Shown in pieces: positions 1 to 11,040 of a stretch of DNA of 64,000 nt (positions are counted from its first letter, which is position 1; each line of letters begins with the position of its first letter). The position numbers and the translations under genes were made by a program. A model generated the notes under the pieces. It ran no database searches. It had not been told where the DNA came from and saw only the letters and a list, made by a program, of their open reading frames with translations. This DNA is from Stichopus chloronotus (lineage: Eukaryota > Echinodermata > Holothuroidea > Aspidochirotida > Stichopodidae). Location of the stretch: the NCBI GenBank assembly GCA_021234535.1, contig CM037830.1, positions 5,926,170 to 5,990,169 of the forward strand. The letters run 5' to 3'.

Positions 1-1739
1 ATTTTTTTTCAGGAAAGAAAGTTGCAGAATGTACAATGTAGTGACTTTTATTGTGACGTTGTATGGTCATGTTTTTCGTATTCCTGTTTCATCGTTTTTG
101 TGCGTTGTATGCAAGACAGGGGAACTGCTTTACCTATCGAAGTAAGATAGAAATGTTCAGTGTAAACACGGAAAGCTGTCTTAATCGATGGTTTAGACAT
201 GTGAAGGCTTTTGTATTACGTACTGTTTGTATTTAATATTTCAATTAAGCACCTTTGAGTTGATTTCATTCATCCTCAACTGGAGAACCGGCGCTAGCAA
301 CCGTTGATCTATACGTAGTTCCTCGATTTTCATACACCAGTAACTCCCTGGGTCCACTTTCAGTTGAGATCATAGTGACCTCACAATTTGAAAGTATAAT
401 TACGTAAGCTATCATTCATACCGGGATGATGTGATTCACTGTCTCACAAACAGAGACGGTTTGTAGATTCTGAACTTTTATTTAACGACAATTAAAACTT
501 GATTTCCCCAAGTGATGCTTTCCATTCCAAGTAGCATTATACTGGGATTATTTTCACAAGAAGAGATAACAGAAAAATATGCAGCCCGCTGTAGGGTGAA
601 CTACGGTCAAAAAGACTTTCATACCGTCAGATGCCTTCCTCAGAAGTAGATCATGGCTCATTGGCTTTCGTCTGGTGGTTTGTGTAAACTCATTTCGCGA
701 AGAAGGGTAACCACGGGGTTACATGATATATCTCAACTTCAGAATGCAAGATTTAATGCTATGAGCACTTAGGTTTAACAAAAGCCCTTCAGAAATGACA
801 TCAACCTTTTAAATATAGCCTTATGACATAACGGGATTAAAGAAGAAAAATTGTAAACAATTTCGTCCGGCGTTGGAATTTTAAAAATGTGAAACTTTTA
901 ATGTTGGCAGCAAGGTTGCTGCACTCACCCTCACCATCTCATGAATTCAACATTTCTTCTCTTTTATTTGTTGCTTGATCTTTGTCTCTCTATACCGTTG
1001 AAAAATAATTACGTCTTTTGTTAACAATTCAAAGAAACACCCACAAGATTCGAAGGACCAGGTGTTGGGAGCAAAAGAAATCTCCCCCCCCCCTGCTACT
1101 ACGTCTGCGTCAGGTAAAAAAAAAACACCAGCTGTCTGTGTGATTCCTGTTCAATAAAAAAGGCTTTTTATGTAATTGTCGATTCCTCTTGGGTCAAATA
1201 AACGGTTCGTCACGTCTGGAACAATCCTCTTACAGTTAGGAGGGTGTGGGGAGGGTGTGGGGAGGGGGGTTGGTTAAATGTCTAAAATGGAATATAACCC
1301 TTTAACAGTTGGGGAGGTAAATCTCTGAAAGAACACTGAAATAAATCAGTTGTTGAATAAATAAGGGTAATCTTTGTAAATTGTGCACGGCATCTGCAGA
1401 ATATTATGGGGAGGGTTGGTATACATATGGAGATGGGGTCGGTACATCTTCAAATTAGAAATCTTCAAATAACAAGGAAGTCTGTGCGAGAGGATGTTGT
1501 CTTGCTTTAAAAGGTGAGGAACTTGACAAGATTATGGGTACTGACATTGTTTTGGCCAAAAACTTTCCTAAAATGACAGAAACACTGATCGTTTAACTTT
1601 CAGCATTTCATCAAAGGGATTGGCCACTGCAGAAGAAAATTGATATTTATGGAACAGTGTATTATTTTTCTCCGTATTAATGAAAATCATATCTCAATGG
1701 CATGCATGTTCCATTTGGAAATTACAGATTTTTTAACAC
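1..1739. other. Intergenic, no gene seen
   Basis: No open frame here is long or protein-like enough to support a gene. The stretch is AT-rich with a short C run near 1083, an A run near 1117, and a G-rich direct repeat (GGGTGTGGGGAGGG type) near 1241-1270. I see no splice-flanked conserved exon, but a short non-coding RNA or distal exon cannot be excluded by eye. Confidence 0.5.
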
Positions 1740-1985
1740 TTCCTTTATCTTTTTTGAAATTTGTATATTGCATTGTGGGAAAATGGTGATGTCACCCAGG
1801 CACAACTATTTGAATATCTTTTGTACTTCTTGATAATCTCATCTGTCTAAATAAGAAACGTTACTTTAAGAGATGTGACCTTAATTTCCATAATTTTTTT
1901 GAAGATTAATCTACAATGTATCCTTGTCACTGGTTTCAAATTTCAAGCTTAAATAAGAGTTTCAAAGAACAGCAAAGACGTCTTG
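1740..1985 (+). repeat. Dispersed repeat family C, copy 1
   Basis: This roughly 245-bp stretch aligns with 6085-6330. Shared blocks include CATTGTGGGAAAATGGTGAT versus CATTATGGGAAATTTGTGAC, then TCACCCAGGCACAACTA versus TCACCCAGACACAACTA, and a later block around CACTGGTTTCAAATTTCAAG versus CACTGGTGTCCATTTCAAG. The order of blocks is conserved, so it is an old, diverged interspersed repeat. A third, partial relative lies near 38735-38925. No coding capacity or clean termini were found. Confidence 0.6.
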
Positions 1986-2634
1986 TAATAATGTTTCGCG
2001 GTTACTTCGAATTTTTGAATCATTGAGGCAACTGGAAAGAGAAAAAAGTCTTCCTTTAAACAGCAATATCCTCAGTTACGGGAACACGATACATGGCATG
2101 ATGTTTGAAATGCCTGCAGTGAAGAATAACCCTCTTTCATTTAGGAAGCGGTTTACTTGTCAGTGAGATATATGTTTACGAGACATATCCTTACCAAACG
2201 TTTGAATTGAAAACTCTGTGTTTCCAGTCAAATGGGGGAAATTTGGGCGAACTAATCCCAAATAATATCATATGGGTAGATTTCTTGTACGGGATTGTTA
2301 ATCTTTATTCGGAAAATGCTGAAAGGGTGAGTGGACAGGTGATTGTATACAGATCAATCCCTGCACTTGAATTCAGGACAATTGACTACAGGACAATCCC
2401 TGCACTTGGATTCTACTTCTACAATTATTTTGAACACACACGAGAGGGATCATCATGTGTCAGGCCCGTACTAATCAGAGTTGTTCATTTAGTTGCGTAC
2501 AAACGTTATTGACCGCTATCCCGTGGGAACGGAATATAAAAGAAGAGATGGACCCCCTACACTCCTGATAAAATCGTACTTCTGCAGAGGGACTCAGCTG
2601 TAAAATGGGACTATAATTACCATATTTTAACAAC

Positions 2635-2652
2635 ATATATATATATATATAT
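2635..2652. repeat. (AT)9 microsatellite
   Basis: Uninterrupted alternating A and T, nine units. Confidence 0.9.
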
Positions 2653-3917
2653 TACACTTTTCCATATCTCTGTGCTTAAATATTGTATTTAAAAGGGGAT
2701 CCCTATTCTCCGTTCCCCGATACCCACCCCCCCCCCCCCCCGGTAGCTACGGCCTTCCACTACGCAACTACTTGATCAATGTTCTTTAAAAAATTCACCT
2801 TTGATTATTAATAACACACTTATTTTCCTCACATCATTGTTTCTTTGATTTAGGACCTTATGAACTTTTTTCGTATCTTTATTGTTTCAATCATCGTAAT
2901 GTACCCGGTGCACTGAAAACTGTTGGCCATTCTGAGAAGCAGATACTTGCTAAACCTTTTTTGTGCTGGGAGAAACACTTTCACTGCACCAAAAGCGTTT
3001 CAGATTGCGACACAGCAACAGCAAATGCACGTGTTTGAAGTCCTGTTTGCCGACCGTTTCGAGCAAGTTAAATGGGTCTAACGTTAAACCGACCGGAACG
3101 CTAGAAAACATCTTGGGACATGACACTCTCCCCGCGTGCGCCGTAACCGGTGGGAGTGTTCGACGATGGTCCCAATCAGTGAGGTATTTAAGAAACGCTT
3201 GCTTTGATTTGTTTCGCTCGCAATGTGAAAGTAACTATGAAATCCTTTCACCGTGCAAACATGTTCGATCAGGTACTCACCAAGTTCATTGGACATACCG
3301 ACCAGGAGAAACTGACACTTTTTCAACACTTTTGCAGTTTTGAACCCCACATTTTGGCCTAATTAACACTTTTTGAAAATTCACTGTTTAGTTGACGTCA
3401 CAAATAAAACAACTAAAACTAAATTATTCATAGTCTCACTAGGCCTTTGCTGTCCTGTCATTGGCCGATACAAGGTGGCATACCCTTTATAGCAGTTGAG
3501 TTTTTCTTCCCCACATGCAGGAAAAGCCCCCTTTTTATTGATCTTTACCGTATTTCGAAATTTTACTACGTTAATAGTTCTTTGTTGCATTGGATATTAA
3601 GTCAGGAGAGTTGAAAACGTATGTGGTGTGAAAATGGAGGCAATTGATGTAAACTTGGAGATAATATAGCCGATTTCGGACGACGGAGCAAAATTTTAAT
3701 GTGAGCAATTTTACTCACTCTGGCAAACGAAAAAAACTGATCGAGGACCTCTAGCTAAAAATCTTACTTGAAGCTGGAATATGAGTTGAAAATTTGTAAG
3801 TGAAAGGCAAATTCCGTGGAAAATGTCATGGCCACTACAAACTAACATTGTTTAAGTCCTATTTTTGGATAAATGAATAGTCATATCCATTCCCAATTAG
3901 TCTGTATGATTTTAATT

Positions 3918-3955
3918 AACAGTGATTGACTGCTATAACAGTGATCGACTGCTAT
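3918..3955. repeat. Two tandem copies of a 19-bp unit
   Basis: AACAGTGATTGACTGCTAT is followed directly by AACAGTGATCGACTGCTAT, with one substitution between the copies. This is a recent tandem duplication. Confidence 0.9.
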
Positions 3956-5856
3956 GCTTTCTTGGAGAGTTTGATTTTGTGTAGGGTAAATAAAAAAAAA
4001 AATTAAAAACAATGTTTATATTCAAATATCTGGAAGTTAACTGTATACTTCCCTTTCAGGTTTTTTGACATGTGATCTTTACTCTACTTCCTCTTCCGTG
4101 AAACACTGACGAAGAACAAAGGTAGATGCAATTACTAGTGCGATGACTAGTGCAATTCATTCACGGAACATTGAAAGTGCCATGAATGGACAGTCAGCAG
4201 CATATCAGAGGATGGCAGTTCATACATGGCAAAACTGACTTTTTGAGACTCTGTCAGGCCCTCGTGCAGGTGGGAGGGGGGGGGGGACTCTTGAGAATCA
4301 ACTCCAGGTAGTTAGTATAGTTTAGTAGATAGTATAGTTTAGTAGTATAGACAGTACTTTAGTAGTATGGGACTAAACGTCAGTGGTGTTATATTTTGTT
4401 CCACTCTCGGCTCTCTTCATGAATTTTGTACCGCGCAATGCGTACATAGATTAAGTCCAAATCGGCGGAAATTTTAACAACGAATACAGCCAGAGCTGGT
4501 GCACGATCAATACACGTCAGTCATGTGTGGGCTAACACCCACATTTCTGAGATGATCTGTCTCGGCTTGTTGGGTCTCATATGGTCCGATATCACAACAG
4601 CGTACCGTATATTTTATCGAACCTGATAAAACTACCTCTTTACACTTTATATCAACTTCGTAAGTGCATTCCATCGCCCTAGTTGTTGGTTGTGTCAAAG
4701 TCACGTAGGAAATTTTAACAACCAATATTAATTGAGAGTGATATGTCCTAATTGGCGTTCCAATATCCCATCTAAACCGGGACACATTCTGACGGTGGCA
4801 TTAAAGGGCGAGATGGTCCCCCGTAGATGAGACAATTCCCCTGCATGTATACCCTCGTTAGTTACGTCACGGGGTTCAGATGACGACCTTGATCAATGAG
4901 AAATCCTCAACCGGAAGAGCTGATAAGACAAATCATCTTTACATTTTACTGAGTCGTGGTTACAGTTATCCTCAATCTCTCCTGCAGATGTGATTCCCAT
5001 CTCTAAAAAAGTTGAACTTTCAGCCTAATTGTCAACGATTTAAAATGGAAAAAGGGAGAAAGAAAATAACGGTCCAATAATTACCGTAGTTACCGTATCT
5101 TTTTCGGTTACTCGGGCTTATCAGTTCCCTAAATCTCTTTACGTCGGTAAAGTGTTTAACTTTGTGGAATGGGTACCGTGGTAAGGATTAAAATGTTGTA
5201 GAATTACACATACCTTAAAGAATGTCAAAAACCACTTCCGAGAGCCCAGAATCAACAATTAAAGAGGTACTATACAGTGACCTAACGCTAACAGTACAAG
5301 CTGAGTACCTTGAAGCACTCTCTGCTAAGCTGTAGCGTGCTTAGCAGACTCAGTGCACGGTCTGCAGCCAATTGTCTCACATGATATCGTAAATGTTGGT
5401 GCCTTCTAAAAGTCACAAACGCCAGCACTGATATAGTGTCTCTATTTATAAGTTCATACTGATATGCGTCAAGCAAGTAATCTCTTTTCCCGAAAAAAGG
5501 CCTTGCAGGGAAGAAATGATATAGCAGTTTCCATCTTTAAACTTTGCCTCTCTGTCTCTTACACTCGACCTGTCTGAATTTCCTTTAAATAGCAAAGTCC
5601 TACAATAGTCTCCATTCCTAGTCTGTTATTTTATTATGTTAGGCCACATTCTGATTTATAAGTTTCCTTTATTATGACCTCCGTTCTGTTTACTTTATTC
5701 TGTTAATTGGACTATTCTGATCTTTTCTGTTGTCTTTTACTTCAAGTACTCTAGATTAAATTATGTTATTCAGTGAACACCGATGAATTTGGGCATTAAT
5801 CTGATAATTTTAATGTGTCAGGATTCGAAAATTTCCAACTTCACATCAGACTGCTC

Positions 5857-5898
5857 TTTTCATGTCACACGTTCTCTAAAGAACATGTGACATGAAAA
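5857..5898. repeat. Short near-perfect hairpin
   Basis: A 19-nt arm at 5857-5875 and its reverse complement at 5880-5898 differ at one position and are separated by a 4-nt loop (CTAA). It could be a tiny foldback element or a structured RNA if transcribed. Nothing in the flanks says which. Confidence 0.75.
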
Positions 5899-6084
5899 AC
5901 ACATTTTAGTTCAATTCTTTGTTTCCTTTGATTACTTAAGCTTTATTTCAACTACAATTGAGAAATTTATATGCCTATTTGGGTTGTATTTTTGAATCAT
6001 TTATTGTCTTCTTTAGAAATATTGATATCACTTATCAATGAGTGAGCAGTGGCGGCACCAAGGGTTGGGGGCATGTGGGACATT

Positions 6085-6330
6085 TTCCTCCAGTCAGAAC
6101 CTCCCTATATGAAAATGGTGCATTATGGGAAATTTGTGACCTCACCCAGACACAACTACTTTATCACTTTTTGTACTTCGCAATGTATTTGACTATCTTA
6201 AAAGAAACATAACGTACTTAACAAACATTTCCACAATACTTTAAAGTAACTGTACAATATGTATACCCGATCTGCATTTTCACTGGTGTCCATTTCAAGT
6301 TTAATTAAGCTCTTCAATTTCAAGAATAAT
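6085..6330 (+). repeat. Dispersed repeat family C, copy 2
   Basis: Same-orientation relative of 1740-1985, with the blocks CATTATGGGAAA, TCACCCAGACACAACTA, TTTTTGTACTTC and CATTTCAAGTTTAA in the same order. Copies are too diverged to show a target-site duplication. It is inferred to be a dead transposable-element fragment. Confidence 0.6.
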
Positions 6331-8362
6331 GAAATGAGTCCCATGACCCATTTGTAATAAATGGCATTTATTCTGGTTCCTGGACCCTATTTGTCAAAGT
6401 TTGCGTTGTGCTTGCAACGAGTCGTGGATGAAAAGTAACAAATAAGGTGTAAGCGTAAACATTGTGTGAGTATTGCCTTTGAACCCCTCCCCCACCCCCA
6501 AACCCACCACCTGCACTGAACTGATTATACCAAAGTATAGTGCTGAGGAGCTCGTTCAGTGTTTTTTTTTTTTTTCTCACTTTTTCAGCTTCACCCCGTT
6601 ATTAGTTAACATAACGTGGGAAACTCACAAGGAGAGGTACTTTTTCGTGTCACGACTTTGACAAGCAATCGCGGCTTCACATACCCAGGTGACGTCTTTT
6701 CCTTCACTCTCCTTAAAGGGATGTGAAAGATAAACATACACACTAGGCTGAGTGACAAAAAGATGACCTTTTATTCATTAACTTCTTATTTTTGAAGTAT
6801 CTTCTAAGCTGAATCCTATTAACTTATCGAGAGGCAAAATGTAACAAAAATGTTGCCCCATGAAAATATACGGTATAGGCATATAAGACAATTTAAGAGT
6901 CAGTTTACTTAGCAGTAGTCACTGAATCACGTCGACATATTTACTGTCCAGTTTTCAGCCTTAGGGGTGATATCTCTGAGCCATGTTCTTGACTTCAGCA
7001 ATTGAAAAAGATCTATAAACTCCTTTAAATGAATATGTCATAATGATTCGGGTTATTAAATAAACAAAAGCCAGTAGTTTTGGAAATCGTAAATACTTGG
7101 CTGAAACTTAAATAAACATTTACAAATATTATGTGCCGAATTTTGTTTCCACACTTTAAGAAGCTCCTCCATGCCGATGTGACAAATTCATGTTCCCTTC
7201 AAGTATAACTCGTGAGAAATTTAAAAGTGTTTAAAGCGACGTATATTACATTTGGAATTTTTTTTTCTTGCAGTCGGGAAAATTACTTCTTTGTAAAGTT
7301 TTTCGGTTTATCACGTTTTATTGAGTATTGGATTATTATACAGTTGGTCTTTACTACAATCAAAGAGTTATTACTAACAAGTCCATACTACAATACCAAT
7401 GGTATGTCCACGGTAGTCCCTGTGATGTACCGTAACGTCCACATCCCGTCTACCAACTTGGCCAATACGGTAACCTCATTTTTTTGAAAGATTCTCAAAG
7501 CTTTGACAAAACTTGCTTATCCAGATTACCCAATTGTTTCAATGAAAAGAGTAACCATCTTTTTGTCAGTCTCTTCACATCCTACTCTTACCTCTGAATG
7601 TCGGACAAGACGAATCTCTCAACTCCCAGTGCCCACACACCCACCCCTCCACCCCTCCACCCCTCCACCCCTCCACCCCTCCACCCCTCCACCCCTCCAC
7701 CCCCTCCACCCCCCTCCACCCCCCTCCACAGACCAAAATTAAAAATTAAACAAATAATTCTTCACCCATCTCCTAAAATTCATGGAGCAAACTGTAATAG
7801 ATTCATAAATTGAGTAAAGAGGAAATATGTTTCATAGAATTTTTTTCAGATTGAAGATAACAGCCAGACCTTTTGCACGGCATAAGCTACCTTGAGAGCA
7901 ATGCATTCACTGCGTTGTTCTCACCACACGGTGCCAGGAACATGAGAGAAGTACCATACCCCCCGAGGGGTCCGGCCTCTTATCTTTATGGGGCAATCAG
8001 TTTCGCTGTTGCAATTGTTGTGAAATAATTACGGGTTTGAAACCATCGGTATGGGGTTTCCTGTAAACTTGACCAAGGCCGATGTTTTCAGACAACTCAG
8101 GCCCACTGAGATATCATTTGCAGTGTCCAAATTGCTGCTAATTGTATCACTTGACGAAAATACGAGCCGACGTGGATATTTAAAATGGCGCGTTGCTTAG
8201 ATTCTGGAAGGCGCTGACGAATGTTCGCGGTTGGTCCGCCGGGTTTGTGCGGAAACGCCATAGGTTTCAGCCGGCCGCTCAAACAGGATGGTGATAGGAC
8301 AATGAGCTTGTGCCGAAAAATATTAAAAAGGTACTAACTATTGAATATAGGTAAAGGATTGA
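6331..8362. other. Intergenic, no gene seen
   Basis: AT-rich sequence with a T run near 6561-6574 and the octamer minisatellite at 7641-7728. Proline- and histidine-rich frames here (7503-7813) come only from reading the minisatellite. Confidence 0.5.
7641..7728. repeat. CCACCCCT minisatellite with growing unit length
   Basis: Seven exact copies of the 8-mer CCACCCCT (7641-7696) are followed by one 9-bp unit and two 10-bp units in which the C run has lengthened to five and then six. The graded unit length suggests replication slippage inside the C run followed by copying of the longer unit. The G-rich complement could fold into a quadruplex. Confidence 0.92.
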
Positions 8363-8715
8363 TTTAAGGGAAATAGGGCGTTTGTTTTACAGAAACATCC
8401 ATACTATTCAAACCAATGTTTGTGGACTCAGAATTATAGATTATTCAAAATAAGGAAGGACAGTAGCCTTCGTTTCAAGAAATAAGTTTCTCACAGGTCG
8501 AAACTCAGTTATTTGTTGCTCGACACTAATTTGTTTACCCAAACTTTTCAAAATTCAAATGACGCATCTTCCGTTACTCATCACATGCATAATGTTTTGA
8601 GGAGATGAAGCTTTGACAGGTGTTTATTGATGAGACTGGATGGTTTAACAATGACTTAAGCTATTTCCTTTTAATGTCATGTTGGTGTATTTTAAACTCC
8701 CTATTTCCCTTTAAG
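8363..8715 (+). repeat. Dispersed repeat family D, copy 1
   Basis: About 350 bp aligning along its whole length, in the same orientation, with 10709-11040. The best-preserved block is TAATGTTTTGAGGAGAT followed by TGTTTATTGATGAG (8590-8635), matched at 10919-10963. Both copies are equally AT-rich, with no coding potential and no clear terminal repeats. Confidence 0.8.
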
Positions 8716-8954
8716 GTGTTCCTTTCTTTACCTCTTTGTTATATTGTTTTATTATTCAGATTCCAACGAGAGAAAAACGGTGCAGCCCATAACTTCTGTT
8801 GACAAGATTTTGTCATGTGGGGAGCTGTATGAGGTGAAGCGCACTGAATACTCCTGTCAGGTTTATAGAATGATAGGAGGATTCTTTCAACTCAAGGAAA
8901 TCGCACGCTATCAAATGTGTTCACATGATATTGTTTTGTAGTTCAAATTGAACT

Positions 8955-9345
8955 CAGACCAGAATGGTTTTCACCCTGGAGGGTAGAGAAGGGCCGCCTT
9001 TTTGTAAAATTTGTCCCCTCCTCCCCCACCTCTCCGAAGTAGTGATCGCCCCCGTTAAAATGATTCCCCTCCCTGCAAAATGTCCTCTCGGAAAAAAAGA
9101 GTTGACAGTAAGCTGCTGCCATTTCAAGTGAAGCAAGAAATTATTTGTTAAGTGACACCATTTTGCATCATATAGAGTCTCAATTATCAAAAATTTCTGG
9201 GAATGACCTTGAATTCCCCCCCCCCCCGAAAATCCCTCCCCGGCGATCTCTTTTGCGATCGGGTATACTCTCTTCGCGCGTGACAGCCCCTCCATCCTTG
9301 AAAATCTTCGGAGATACCCTTTGACGATTCCATGTCTACCACCAA
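8955..9345. repeat. Dispersed repeat family B, copy 1
   Basis: A C-rich block followed by a central part (CATTTCAAGTGAAGCAAGAA and AAGTGACACCATTTTGCATC, about 9118-9190) that aligns with 45975-46040. The minus-strand frame reads similarly in both copies (ETLYDAKWCHL here, [11 protein letters not shown] there), but neither is a sustained frame. It is probably a transposon relic. A related C-rich block (CAAAATTCCCTCTCGGACAA) lies at about 29576-29595. Confidence 0.6.
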
Positions 9346-9733
9346 TCTGCACTCTTGCATGTAATGATCAGGTGTGCGGTTAGCTTTTCTTTTTCTGTTT
9401 TTCTCGTGCGAGTAAGTCGGATATTAAAGGGTGTTGCTGTGCAGAATCAAAAAGTGCGTAACCTGCCTTACATGATATTTTAAGGTAGGCCTACAAAGTA
9501 ATAATGCTGATAGCAAAAGTGATCCTACTCAATCAATGTACCAAATGATTTGTCGTCTGTCACTGTGATGTAACTGACCTACTTCGTTACCAATTTTTTT
9601 TTTATTTTTCTGGGTGATCAATGTTTAATCATGTTACCGTATCAATCTTACTGGTTTCTAAGTGGTCAGACAAAAGTTCACCTGTAATGATAACCCGACA
9701 AGCACGTGACACTTCCACGCATGATATCACGAC

Positions 9734-9760
9734 TATAAAAGGGACAACGAGACTTTATCA
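9734..9760 (+). promoter_or_regulatory. Candidate TATA box plus initiator
   Basis: TATAAAAGG begins at 9734 and a TCAGTTT match to the initiator consensus has its A at about 9760, roughly 26 bp downstream. An E-box-like CACGTG lies about 30 bp upstream (near 9703). Downstream, ATG codons near 9814-9819 open a frame of about 40 codons that runs into a good donor-like GTAAGT at about 9938. This could be the 5' end of an unrecognised gene, but the short peptide matches nothing I know and TATA-like strings are common in AT-rich DNA. Confidence 0.25.
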
Positions 9761-10401
9761 GTTTTGGATGAAATTTTGTCTCTTTTAAAAAAAGAAAGAA
9801 AGAGAGAATAGAAAGATGATGAAGACGAATGCTATACCACTATCGGAATACAATCATTACTTTTGTCCTGATCCGTGTGTCTCGTTGTCCTTTCAACGAT
9901 ATGAAGTTTCCTTTTGTTTTATTTTTCATGGAAAGAGTAAGTAACATGCTTCATGTAAGAAACCCAAGAGAGGATACTTTAACTAATTGGAGATGAAAGC
10001 CACGTCTCTGCGTATACATGAATATGCTGATCGACTTACACACAAATAGCATCGAATTCTAGCGGTGACGCACGTAGTTCCACATGAACGGATTAACCAG
10101 TGCCCATTTCAACTAAACAGACGACGGTACTGTTATGAAAAATATGTTGTTTTGTCTGTTAGCTTAATAGACGCTGTAATTGAGAATCTTTTATTAAACA
10201 ATTACACTTCCTAGGCCCACTCGGGTCTCAGCTTCATGCTGTGTAGAAATGCAACAGACGGTATTACACCAACCCGAGCAGCGATTCAAGAGGGCAGCGG
10301 GCCCTCAGGTAATGCAGTTTGCTTTTCAGAGTACATCAGAGACCTTGTTTGCCTATAACTATGAACATTTACAACATTCTGTTGTGTTGTCTCACCCCTC
10401 A

Positions 10402-10423
10402 CCCCCCCCCCCCACACACACAC
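10402..10423. repeat. C run joined to (CA)n
   Basis: A 12-base C run passes directly into CACACACACAC. A second tract of the same make-up occurs at 10561-10587. Confidence 0.9.
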
Positions 10424-10560
10424 GGTTGGTGTTGTTAGTATACTACTCTGTGTAAATGTTTATGGTTCCTTGTGTCTGCTTGTCTCTCTTTCTCTTTTAC
10501 TGAACTACTAGCCTACACGAGAAACCTATTTCCAGGGGAAAACAACCCCTCCCAATACAA

Positions 10561-10587
10561 CCCCCCCCCCCTCACACACACACACAA
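10561..10587. repeat. C run joined to (CA)n, second tract
   Basis: Eleven C followed by CTCACACACACACACAA. It lies about 150 bp from the similar tract at 10402, so the two may share an origin. Confidence 0.88.
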
Positions 10588-10708
10588 CGAAGAATTAACG
10601 GGAGATCGGAAACAGGGAAGGGAGCGTTGCAGGTTTATTTGCAGACTTTGAGGTCATTACGTAATCGCTAACAAGAAAAATGCATTCATAACAGCATGGC
10701 ACTGAGAG

Positions 10709-11040
10709 TTAAAGAGAAGTAAGGCTTTTGTTTCACATCAAGAAATCAAATTATTTAAACCAATATCTGTGGAAATAGAATAATCAATTATTTAAAATGA
10801 GGAAAGGACGATGGAATTTTCAATAAGTTTCTAACAGGTTAATTTCTCGCAAGAAAATTTGTTCACCAAAACTTTGAAGAATTCAAACGATGCATCTTCG
10901 GTAATTCATCTTATGCGTAATGTTTTGAGGAGATTAAACTTTCTCAGATGTTTATTGATGAGCTGAACTGGTTTAAGTAGTTAAAGCTATTTTCTGTGCA
11001 TGCCATTTTCGTGCTATGTAAACGCCCTAATCCCTCTAAT
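10709..11040 (+). repeat. Dispersed repeat family D, copy 2
   Basis: Partner of 8363-8715, about 2.35 kb downstream in the same orientation. Indels of a few bases and many substitutions separate the copies, so the duplication or double insertion is not recent. Confidence 0.8.

Larger units (their letters stand above)
1986..6084. other. Intergenic with simple repeats, no gene seen
   Basis: This region contains a 39-bp period duplication (CAATCCCTGCACTTG at 2355 and 2394), an (AT)9 tract at 2635-2652, a C15 run at 2727-2741, an exact-period 19-bp tandem pair at 3918-3955, an 11-bp G run near 4276-4286, an AGTATAGTTTAGTAG-type tandem at about 4312-4370 and a hairpin at 5857-5898. The longest frames (about 90-126 codons) lack recognisable domains and overlap on opposite strands, so I do not call them genes. 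Confidence 0.5.
9346..10708. other. Intergenic, mostly featureless
   Basis: Apart from the candidate promoter and two C-run/(CA)n tracts (10402-10423 and 10561-10587), no gene or repeat boundary is apparent. Confidence 0.45.

Noticed and set aside
2963..3343. 126-codon plus-strand frame
   Set aside because: No recognisable motif, opposite strand also open, no supporting signals.
7503..7813. Pro/His-rich frames
   Set aside because: They are translations of the CCACCCCT minisatellite.
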